DNA of 7,707 bases from an uncultured Lachnospiraceae bacterium (GTDB lineage Bacteria; Bacillota; Clostridia; Lachnospirales; Lachnospiraceae): NCBI GenBank assembly GCA_902783305.1, contig CACZQU010000407.1, positions 1-7,707 of the forward strand. Direction: 5' to 3'. This document shows, in pieces, positions 1-5,967 of this stretch; position 1 is the first letter of the stretch; each line of letters starts with the position of its first letter. Both the position numbers and the translations under genes were made by a program. The notes under the pieces are model-generated. The model was not told the origin of the DNA. It saw only the letters and a list, made by a program, of their open reading frames with translations, and ran no database searches.

Positions 1-621
1 GGGACTCATGTGGTGAGAACCGGGGAGATCGGGATGGTCAGGATCCTGTCGGCGGTGAAGTTTCACGACGGGGTCCGGCTGGAGATGATTGCCGGAGGCA
101 GAGTGTTGTCTTATCTCCGGCTTATCGATGAACAGAACCGCCGGATTTCGGTGAAGCTTTCCGCGAAACCGGATCAGACTGCCCAGGCAGTGGAGAGGCT
201 GGCGGAGGAATGCTTCAGCCTGAGGGGAAAGCTCATTGACGCAAGTGAGCGCTATTTCCTCTCGGAGGCGGAGAAATGTGAAGGAGAGGAAAATGTTCTT
301 CTGATCCGGGAGGGACTCGAGCCGGAGAGCGTGCGCAAGCTGACTGATGCTGTGCTGGGCCGGTGCCCGGGCAGATGCGCGGTCTTCTCCAGGAACGCAG
401 ACGGATCCTTTCACTATGCTGTCGGGCACAGAGGAGGAGATCTCCGAGCCTTTGCCAGACAGATGAACGATGTTCTTCATGGGAGAGGCGGAGGTAAGCC
501 CGGCTTTATCCAGGGGAGCGTGAGGGCAGGGGAGGAAGAAATCCGGACATTTTTTGCCGACGGGGCAGCAGACCAGAGGGAAAGTGCTGCCATGCGACAT
601 GACGCTCAGCAGCGGGTATGA
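1..621 (+). CDS. alaX: Alanyl-tRNA editing protein, AlaX type (5' end cut by window)
   Basis: The frame is open from base 1 to the TGA at 619-621, giving 206 residues with no start in the window. The first visible residues, GTHVVRTGEIG, match the zinc-binding end of the editing domain shared by AlaRS and AlaX (family motif CGGTHV..TGEIG); His3 would be a zinc ligand and its partner Cys lies just upstream. A helical linker (about residues 55-95) leads to a DHHA1-type domain ending in GRGGGKPGFIQGSV (about 161-174), where the GGGKP signature is typical of free-standing AlaX proteins rather than full AlaRS. Known family role: cytoplasmic hydrolysis of Ser or Gly wrongly attached to tRNA-Ala. The last 20 or so residues after RTFF are low-complexity and look like a lineage-specific tail. 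It probably belongs to the upstream gene neighbourhood and not to the exporter operon, from which a 269-base gap separates it. Full-length AlaX of this layout is near 390 residues, so about half is missing. Confidence 0.88.
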   Translation, partial: GTHVVRTGEIGMVRILSAVKFHDGVRLEMIAGGRVLSYLRLIDEQNRRISVKLSAKPDQTAQAVERLAEECFSLRGKLIDASERYFLSEAEKCEGEENVLLIREGLEPESVRKLTDAVLGRCPGRCAVFSRNADGSFHYAVGHRGGDLRAFARQMNDVLHGRGGGKPGFIQGSVRAGEEEIRTFFADGAADQRESAAMRHDAQQRV

Positions 622-649
622 TGGATGAAGCAGGCTGGACCGGACCAGT

Positions 650-688
650 AAACCGGCTGCAGACCCTGACGGTTCAGCCCGGCGGTTT
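650..688 (+). terminator. Possible weak terminator after alaX
   Basis: An imperfect stem-loop can be drawn: AAACCG (650-655) pairs with CGGTTT (683-688), and CCGGCTG (653-659) can pair with CAGCCCGG (675-682) with one bulged base. T-rich bases follow (TTTAAGGACTTTT, 686-698), but the T run is interrupted and the loop is large, so termination would be inefficient at best. The position 29 bases after the alaX stop is right for a terminator. Confidence 0.25.
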
Positions 689-874
689 AAGGACTTTTCG
701 GATGACTTACAGGAATCGTATTACATAAACGCGCATTACTGTAACGATGCACACGGCCGCACGCCGCTGTGGCGGTGTACAATCGGCGCAAGTAAAACGG
801 ATAAAACGCAGGCATTTTTATTCGTTTACCATATGTTGGAACGGAAAAGGTAAGGAACAGTTACGGAAAAAGAA

Positions 875-880
875 AGGAGA
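875..880 (+). promoter_or_regulatory. Ribosome binding site that fixes the start of the adaptor gene
   Basis: AGGAGA at 875-880 stands 10 bases before the ATG at 891. The same frame is open back to an ATG at 747, but that start has no ribosome binding site and would add 48 residues with no resemblance to the adaptor family. The 891 start is therefore preferred. Confidence 0.7.
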
Positions 881-890
881 AAGCAGCACA

Positions 891-1307
891 ATGGAAGAAT
901 CGGTTTTTCGAAAAAAAAGCCTGGACCGGATTTCCTCTCCGGAGCAGCTCGATGACTACCTGCATGTCACTTCCCCCTCCGTATGGGTGGTAATGGCGGC
1001 GGTTCTGATCCTGCTGGCGGGAATGATCGTGTGGGGAGCAGTCACGACGTTGGAGAGCTATGCCGCGGGAACCGGCACGGTGAAGGAAAAAGAAATGGCC
1101 ATTTACTTCGACGACGAATCCCTGGCGGAAAATGTGGAAGCGGGCATGAAGGTGGTCGTCGGTTCGCTGACCACGAAAATAACCAGTGTCGGTTATGACA
1201 GCGACGGCAGGTTTTTTGCCACGGCAGCCGCCGATATGGCGGATGGAACCTACTCCGTCCGTGTCAGCTACAAACAGACGCAGGTGCTGAAGCTGCTGTT
1301 CCGATAA
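891..1307 (+). CDS. Short HlyD-like NHLM-type export adaptor
   Basis: The protein has 138 residues. Its N-terminus (MEESVFRKKSLDRISSPEQL, then DDYLHVTSPSVW) matches the start of the NHLM bacteriocin-system secretion protein family, membrane-fusion adaptors related to HlyD. One membrane helix spans about residues 34-52, preceded by a short cytoplasmic tail. The outer part of about 85 residues (GTGTVKEKEMAIYFDDESLAENVEAG onward, about 59-138) looks like a single beta-barrel/lipoyl-like fragment. Full-length family members usually run to 250 residues or more and carry a coiled-coil hairpin; no heptad pattern is visible here. The gene ends cleanly at TAA with no sign of a frameshift, and the next 105 bases do not continue the family, so it looks like a naturally reduced form and not a broken gene. 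It is followed by two exporter genes on the same strand, and presumably docks on that exporter pair and extends a short way into the wall space. The family assignment rests on the N-terminal motif and gene context. Confidence 0.72.
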   Translation: MEESVFRKKSLDRISSPEQLDDYLHVTSPSVWVVMAAVLILLAGMIVWGAVTTLESYAAGTGTVKEKEMAIYFDDESLAENVEAGMKVVVGSLTTKITSVGYDSDGRFFATAAADMADGTYSVRVSYKQTQVLKLLFR

Positions 1308-1313
1308 GGAACC

Positions 1314-1362
1314 GGATGCCGTCCGCGGCTGCGAAGCAGACGAGACTGCGGGACCGGCATCC
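1314..1362 (+). other. Intergenic stem-loop between adaptor and first exporter
   Basis: GGATGCCG (1314-1321) pairs with CGGCATCC (1355-1362), and the stem continues with TCC (1322-1324)/GGA (1351-1353) and GC/GC across single bulged bases, giving about 13 pairs around a 21-base loop. No T run follows, so it is not a typical intrinsic terminator. It could protect or separate mRNA segments, tuning adaptor against exporter levels, but that role is inferred. Confidence 0.4.
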
Positions 1363-1412
1363 CGACGTATTTCGTCAGATTTAACCTGTCGTTTACAGAT
1401 GAGGAGAGGTAA

Positions 1413-3593
1413 ATGAGAAAAGAAACGATACGGCAGCCCGTGAAAGCGGGAGTAGCGAAGGTTCCTGTGATTATGCAGATGGAGATGCTGGAGTGCGGGG
1501 CGGCATGCCTGTCCATGGTGATGGCTTACTATGGTCTGTGGGTACCCCTGGAACAGGTCAGGGTAGCCTGCGGGGTTTCCCGGGACGGCTCAAGCGCGCG
1601 TAATATTCTCCTGGCTGCCAGAAACTATGGTATGTCTACCGATGCCTACCGCTGTGAACCGGAAGCGCTGAGAAAAGATATGGAATTCCCCTGCATTATT
1701 CACTGGAATTTCAATCATTTTGTGGTCCTGAAGGGCTTCAAAGGAAAATACGCCTTCATCAATGACCCGGGCAGGGGCGAAGTCAAAGTGACGATGGAGG
1801 AATTCGACAAAGCTTTTACCGGGATCTGCCTGTTGATGAAGCCCGGAGAGTCGTTTGTCCCGGAGGGAAAGCCGAAAAGCACCCTGGAATTTGCCCGTAA
1901 GCGCCTGCACGGTGCAGCGCCTGCCGTCATACTCGTGCTTTTCAGCACGGTTGCAGGTTACCTTTTCGGGATTATCAATCCGGTTATGACCAGTGTTTTC
2001 ATGGACCGTCTGCTGACGGGTGAGAACAAGGAGCTGTGGATCCCGTTCCTGGTCATCATGGTCATCATCGCTGTGCTGCAGCTCACGGCATCCCTGGTTC
2101 AGAATGTCTATTCCCTGAAGATCAACGGAAAAATGTCTATTGTGGGAAACAGTACCTACATGTGGAAGGTACTCCGGCTCCCGATGGAATTCTATTCCCA
2201 GCGGGTATCCGGGGATATTCTGCAGCGGCAGGGAACCAACGCTTCCATCGCGGGAACCCTGGTGGATGTATTTGCGCCGCTGATCATCAATGCGGTGATG
2301 ATGGTTTTTTACCTGGTGATTATTCTCCGGTACAGCGTGCTGATGACCATCGTAGGAATTACCACGATCTCCCTGAACCTCCTGGTCTCCCGCCTGATTT
2401 CCCAGAAAAGGGTCAATATCACCCGCGTGCAGATGAGAGATGCCGGTAAACTGGCGGCGACGACCGTGTCCGGCTTCCAGATGGTGGAAACCATCAAGGC
2501 GAGCGGGGCGGAGAATGGATTCTTCAGGAAATGGGCCGGATATCAGGCGTCGGTCAATGCCCAGTCCGTGAAATTTACAAAGCTGAACAGCTATCTGGGC
2601 TCTGTTCCGGCTCTTCTCACCGCCTTTGCCAACAGCTCGGTACAGGTGCTTGGGGTATGGCTCGCGATGCAGGGGAAATTTACTTTGGGTACCATCATGC
2701 AGTTTCAGGTTTATCTGAGCTCCTTCATGAGCCCGGCCATGACGCTGATCTCCTCGGGACAGACCATACAGGAGATGCGGACCCAGATGGAGAGGGTTGA
2801 GGATGTCATGGAATATCCGGAGGATGTCCATTATTCGGATACCCAGCAGGATGAATCGGTGGATTATTCCAAGCTTTCCGGGAACGTGGAGCTGAAAAAT
2901 GTCACCTTTGGCTATTCCCGGCTGGAAGCACCTTTGATTCAGGATTTCTGTATGGATCTCAAGCCCGGCAGCAGGGTGGCGTTTGTCGGAGAGAGCGGCT
3001 GCGGAAAGTCTACCTTGTCCAAGCTGATCTCGGGTCTGTACCAGCCCTGGTCAGGAGAGATCCTGTTTGACGGGAAGCCGATCAGCGAAATCGACCGCAG
3101 CGTGTTTACCGGTTCGGTTGCCGTAGTGGATCAGGATATTGTTCTTTTTGAGGATACGATTGCGAATAACATCAAGATGTGGGACGAATCCATAGAGGAT
3201 TTCGAGATGATTCTCGCGGCCAGGGACGCTCAGCTCTATGATGATATCATGAAAAGGGACGGCGGCTTCTACAGCCAGCTCACAGAGGGCGGCAAGGACC
3301 TGTCCGGCGGACAGCGGCAGCGTCTGGAGATTGCCAGGGTTCTGGCACAGGATCCGTCCATTATCATCATGGATGAGGCAACCAGCGCACTGGACGCCAA
3401 GACAGAGTATGAACTGGTGAAATCCGTCAAGGACAGGGGGATTACCTGTATCGTCATCGCCCACAGGCTGTCGACGATAAGGGACTGCGATGAAATCATC
3501 GTGCTGGACCACGGCTGTGTCGTGGAAAGGGGAACCCATGAGGAACTGTACAAGAGCGGCGGTTATTACGCTGAACTGATTTCGAATGACTGA
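1413..3593 (+). CDS. NHLM-type ABC exporter with N-terminal C39 leader peptidase
   Basis: The protein has 726 residues and the layout of peptidase-containing ABC transporters that cut a leader peptide on the cytoplasmic side and export the mature product. The C39 peptidase occupies about residues 17-140: oxyanion Gln22, nucleophile Cys28 in MLECGAACL, His102 in NHFVVL and Asp118 in INDPGRG are all present, so it should be active. About residues 168-450 form the six-helix exporter membrane domain. The nucleotide-binding domain runs from about 488 to the end: Walker A GESGCGKST 526-534, Q-loop Gln574, signature LSGGQ 630-634, Walker B Asp654/Glu655 in MDEATSALD, and H-loop His684. The order and sequence fit the NHLM bacteriocin-system peptidase/ATP-binding transporter family, supported by the adaptor before it and the partner exporter 17 bases after it. 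GAGGAG at 1401-1406 supports the ATG at 1413. Known substrates of the family carry leaders ending in a double-glycine-type site; no such peptide is found in this window, so the cargo is unknown. An ordinary bacteriocin exporter is the alternative reading. Confidence 0.92.
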   Translation: MRKETIRQPVKAGVAKVPVIMQMEMLECGAACLSMVMAYYGLWVPLEQVRVACGVSRDGSSARNILLAARNYGMSTDAYRCEPEALRKDMEFPCIIHWNFNHFVVLKGFKGKYAFINDPGRGEVKVTMEEFDKAFTGICLLMKPGESFVPEGKPKSTLEFARKRLHGAAPAVILVLFSTVAGYLFGIINPVMTSVFMDRLLTGENKELWIPFLVIMVIIAVLQLTASLVQNVYSLKINGKMSIVGNSTYMWKVLRLPMEFYSQRVSGDILQRQGTNASIAGTLVDVFAPLIINAVMMVFYLVIILRYSVLMTIVGITTISLNLLVSRLISQKRVNITRVQMRDAGKLAATTVSGFQMVETIKASGAENGFFRKWAGYQASVNAQSVKFTKLNSYLGSVPALLTAFANSSVQVLGVWLAMQGKFTLGTIMQFQVYLSSFMSPAMTLISSGQTIQEMRTQMERVEDVMEYPEDVHYSDTQQDESVDYSKLSGNVELKNVTFGYSRLEAPLIQDFCMDLKPGSRVAFVGESGCGKSTLSKLISGLYQPWSGEILFDGKPISEIDRSVFTGSVAVVDQDIVLFEDTIANNIKMWDESIEDFEMILAARDAQLYDDIMKRDGGFYSQLTEGGKDLSGGQRQRLEIARVLAQDPSIIIMDEATSALDAKTEYELVKSVKDRGITCIVIAHRLSTIRDCDEIIVLDHGCVVERGTHEELYKSGGYYAELISND

Positions 3594-3596
3594 GAA

Positions 3597-3602
3597 AGGA
3601 GG
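3597..3602 (+). promoter_or_regulatory. Strong ribosome binding site of second exporter
   Basis: AGGAGG lies 8 bases before the ATG at 3611 and begins 3 bases after the previous stop codon. The perfect match and tight spacing argue that the two exporter subunits are made from one transcript, with the second strongly translated. Confidence 0.8.
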
Positions 3603-3610
3603 CAGAATAC

Positions 3611-5797
3611 ATGGGCTGGTTTGACGAACAGATACGTGAAAGGAAAATCAAAGACCAGGATGTGTTTGAGGATTCGATAATCCGTATGGCCTCCGTGGTT
3701 CTGGGAAAACAAGCCCGGGCGATGCTCGAAGAGGAGCACATCGTGACGAAGGAAGCCATGGGCGAAATCCTGAAGTACTATCATTATAAACCGGTGGATG
3801 TTCCGGCGAAGGTAAAGAATCCTGAGGAACAGATGGAATATTGCATCCGTCCTTACGGACTGATGAGCAGAGGAGTTCATCTGTCTGAGGAATGGTATAA
3901 GGACGCCTATGGACCTATACTGGCTTTCCGCAAAGAGGATGGAGCGGCGGTGGCGCTGCTGCCGGGAACCTTTCTGGGATACTGGTACCGCGATCAGGTC
4001 ACCGGGAGAAAGATCCATGTCACCCGCAAGCAGGCAGAACAGTTTCAGAGTGAGGCCTTCTGCTTCTACAGGCCGCTGCCGCAGACCCCGCTCGGCATCA
4101 AGGATCTGATCACTTACCTGCAGAAATGCATCAACACCAACGACGTGATCTTTTATGTCGCCATTGCCTTTCTGGCGACGCAGATCGGTCTGTTTATGCC
4201 CAGAGCGATGCGGATCCTTGCCGGACCGGTCCTTGACAGCGGGAATACGGCCATGCTGGCCGGTACAGCCGTGTTTATGGCCTGCGTCATTCTCTCCCAC
4301 CGTCTGGTGGAGATTGCCCAGTCGCTGATCATGAACCGGTTCCAGACCAAGACCTCCCTCAGCGTGGAGGCGGCGATGATGATGCGCATGCTGAATCTGC
4401 CGGCGGATTTTTTCCGGAGCTTCTCCTCCGGTGAGCTTTCCAGCAGGTTCCAGGCCGTGAACCAGATCTGCGTAATGCTGATGGGAAGTCTTCTCTCGGT
4501 AGCCCTGACGGCTATCATGTCCCTGATGTATATCAGCCAGATCTTCAATCTTGCGCCCTCTCTTGTGAAGCCGGCCATTGTCATCATTTTGGTGACCGTG
4601 GGGGCCAGCATAGTGACTTCGCTGATGCAGATGAGCATCAGCAAGGCTTCGATGGAATATGAAGCGCAGAACAGCGGTCTGAGCTACGGGATCATCACCG
4701 GAATTCAGAAGATCAAGCTGGCGGGAGCGGAAAAACGCGCTTTCTCCCGCTGGGCCAGATCCTACACCAGGATCGCGGAGCTGACCTACAATCCTCCGGT
4801 TTTCCTGAAAGCGAACAGTACGATCACGCTGGCGATTTCTCTCTTTGGAACCATTATTCTGTATTATTTTGCCATTAAGAGCCACGTTAAGCCGTCTGAT
4901 TATATTGCCTTTAATGCTTCCTACGGAGCAGTGATGGGCGCTTTCTCCGCCCTTGCCTCGGTTGCCCTGTCCGTGGCACAGATCAAGCCGGTCATCGACC
5001 TGGCTGAGCCCATCCTCAAGGCGGAGCCGGAGACGACGGAAAACAAGGAGGTAGTGACATCCCTGAAAGGGAGCGTGGAGCTGAACAATGTCTGCTTCCG
5101 CTACAAGGAATCCATGCCGTATGTCATCGACGGGCTGAATCTGAGAATCCGTGCGGGAGAATATATCGCGATCGTCGGAAAGACCGGATGCGGCAAATCG
5201 ACACTGATGCGCCTGCTTCTGGGGTTTGAGAAGCCGGAAAAGGGCGCAATCTATTATGACGGGAAGGATATTGTGCATCTGGAGCTTCGGTCCCTGCGCC
5301 GCAAAATCGGCGCGGTCATTCAGAACGGAGGCCTTTTTGCGGGGGATATCTACTCCAATATCGTCATTTCCGCTCCCCAGCTTACTTTGAAGGAAGCCTG
5401 GGAAGCCGCAGAGCTCGCGCAGATCGCGGATGACATCCGGGCAATGCCGATGGGGATGCATACGATGATTTCCGAGGGGCAGGGCGGAATCTCCGGCGGG
5501 CAGAGGCAGCGCCTGATGATCGCCCGGGCGGTAGCTCCCAAGCCCAGCATCCTTATGTTTGACGAAGCGACCAGCGCGCTGGACAACAAAACGCAGAAGC
5601 AGGTATCCGAAGCGTTGGATCATCTGAAATGTACCCGGATTGTGATCGCCCATCGTCTGTCCACGATCAAAAACTGTGACAGGATCCTGGTTCTTGACCA
5701 GGGAAAGATCGCCGAGGCGGGAACCTATGAGCAACTGATTAAGAAGAACGGGGTATTTGCCGAGCTGGTCGAAAGACAGCGACTGGATAAAGACTGA
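3611..5797 (+). CDS. NHLM-type ABC exporter, partner subunit without peptidase
   Basis: The protein has 728 residues. About residues 1-165 form a soluble N-terminal region that is not a C39 peptidase (no Cys/His/Asp triad). It ends in CFYRPLPQTPLGIKDL, a phrase characteristic of the NHLM bacteriocin-system ATP-binding transporter family, which lacks the peptidase. Membrane helices lie at about 178-197, 213-232, 288-312, 321-339, 405-422 and 434-457. The nucleotide-binding domain starts near 490: Walker A GKTGCGKST 523-531, Q-loop Gln571, signature ISGGQ 627-631, Walker B Asp651/Glu652 in FDEATSALD, and H-loop His681. Both exporters keep a Walker B glutamate and a normal signature, so each could contribute a working ATP site if they pair as a heterodimer. 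The gap to the previous gene is only 17 bases. The N-terminal region may bind the cargo leader or the adaptor; that is a guess, since its function is not known to me. It is unlikely to work alone, given the conserved pairing of such genes. Confidence 0.9.
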   Translation: MGWFDEQIRERKIKDQDVFEDSIIRMASVVLGKQARAMLEEEHIVTKEAMGEILKYYHYKPVDVPAKVKNPEEQMEYCIRPYGLMSRGVHLSEEWYKDAYGPILAFRKEDGAAVALLPGTFLGYWYRDQVTGRKIHVTRKQAEQFQSEAFCFYRPLPQTPLGIKDLITYLQKCINTNDVIFYVAIAFLATQIGLFMPRAMRILAGPVLDSGNTAMLAGTAVFMACVILSHRLVEIAQSLIMNRFQTKTSLSVEAAMMMRMLNLPADFFRSFSSGELSSRFQAVNQICVMLMGSLLSVALTAIMSLMYISQIFNLAPSLVKPAIVIILVTVGASIVTSLMQMSISKASMEYEAQNSGLSYGIITGIQKIKLAGAEKRAFSRWARSYTRIAELTYNPPVFLKANSTITLAISLFGTIILYYFAIKSHVKPSDYIAFNASYGAVMGAFSALASVALSVAQIKPVIDLAEPILKAEPETTENKEVVTSLKGSVELNNVCFRYKESMPYVIDGLNLRIRAGEYIAIVGKTGCGKSTLMRLLLGFEKPEKGAIYYDGKDIVHLELRSLRRKIGAVIQNGGLFAGDIYSNIVISAPQLTLKEAWEAAELAQIADDIRAMPMGMHTMISEGQGGISGGQRQRLMIARAVAPKPSILMFDEATSALDNKTQKQVSEALDHLKCTRIVIAHRLSTIKNCDRILVLDQGKIAEAGTYEQLIKKNGVFAELVERQRLDKD

Positions 5798-5826
5798 TAT
5801 TGCCAGAAAAGCAAAGAGAGGAAAGC

Positions 5827-5863
5827 GATCCGGTAAGTCCGGGGATCGGAAGGGGCTTCCGAT
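5827..5863 (+). other. Overlapping hairpins in leader of hydrolase gene
   Basis: ATCGGAAG (5845-5852) and CTTCCGAT (5856-5863) form a perfect 8-base-pair stem with a GGG loop. An upstream GATCC (5827-5831) could instead pair with GGATC (5843-5847), which shares three bases with the first stem, so the two folds exclude each other. No T run follows either. The element sits between the second exporter and the hydrolase gene, where it could protect mRNA ends or set their relative expression; this is inferred. Confidence 0.4.
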
Positions 5864-5891
5864 GGACGCAAACCGCATGGAGGTACTATTC

Positions 5892-5939
5892 ATGGCAGCT
5901 CTCTTTCGCCCAGGCGCGGCGTCTGCAGGTAAACCGTGA
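5892..5939 (+). CDS. Possible 15-residue mini-ORF (leader peptide candidate)
   Basis: An ATG at 5892 stands 8 bases after GGAGG (5879-5883), an ideal ribosome binding site, and the frame reads MAALFRPGAASAGKP before TGA at 5937-5939. The stop is 28 bases before the start of the hydrolase gene and in a different frame. The peptide matches nothing I recognise, has no double-glycine leader and is far shorter than known NHLM precursors, so it is more likely a regulatory upstream ORF than an exported product. It may also be chance. Confidence 0.25.
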   Translation: MAALFRPGAASAGKP

Positions 5940-5950
5940 GAGTATCCGTA

Positions 5951-5959
5951 AGGGAAAGG
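5951..5959 (+). promoter_or_regulatory. Ribosome binding site that fixes the start of the hydrolase
   Basis: AGGGAAAGG lies 8 bases before the ATG at 5968. The frame is open further back to a TTG at 5800, but the residues so added are not signal-peptide-like and would bury the signal peptide. The 5968 start puts a textbook secretion signal at the very N-terminus. Confidence 0.65.
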
Positions 5960-5967
5960 TTGAAGGA

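Larger units (their letters stand above)
622..890 (+). other. Intergenic spacer with possible leader/promoter of exporter operon
   Basis: No convincing gene was found in this 269-base gap. It turns AT-rich after about 786, as expected near a leader region. A possible -10 box TACAAT lies at 778-783, but no good -35 stands 16-18 bases before it, so the promoter is unproven. A 7-base-pair hairpin (761-767 with 772-778, one G-T pair) overlaps this -10. A 36-codon frame starting at the ATGA overlap at 618 and ending at 728 has no ribosome binding site of its own and no recognisable product. If the exporter genes have their own promoter, it should be here. Confidence 0.3.

Noticed and set aside
618..728. 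36-codon frame overlapping the alaX stop (ATGA), considered as a cargo peptide
   Set aside because: No ribosome binding site, no leader-like helix or double-glycine site, no Cys/Ser-rich core; it also runs through the possible terminator stem.
747..890. Upstream ATG extending the adaptor by 48 residues
   Set aside because: There is no ribosome binding site before 747, and the extra residues are basic and unlike the family, while 891 has AGGAGA and a family-like N-terminus.
1590..2831. Minus-strand open frame of 413 codons opposite the first exporter
   Set aside because: Same composition-driven shadow; no ribosome binding site, no domain, and it lies wholly within a well-supported gene.
3566..5893. 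Very long minus-strand open frame (775 codons) opposite the second exporter
   Set aside because: Its product is rich in His, Arg, Gln and Asp with no recognisable domain, whereas the + strand frame carries every ABC exporter motif. Such frames arise by chance opposite GC-rich coding sequence.
5800..5967. TTG start extending the hydrolase by 56 residues
   Set aside because: It would place the signal peptide inside the protein; 5968 has its own ribosome binding site and a normal signal sequence.
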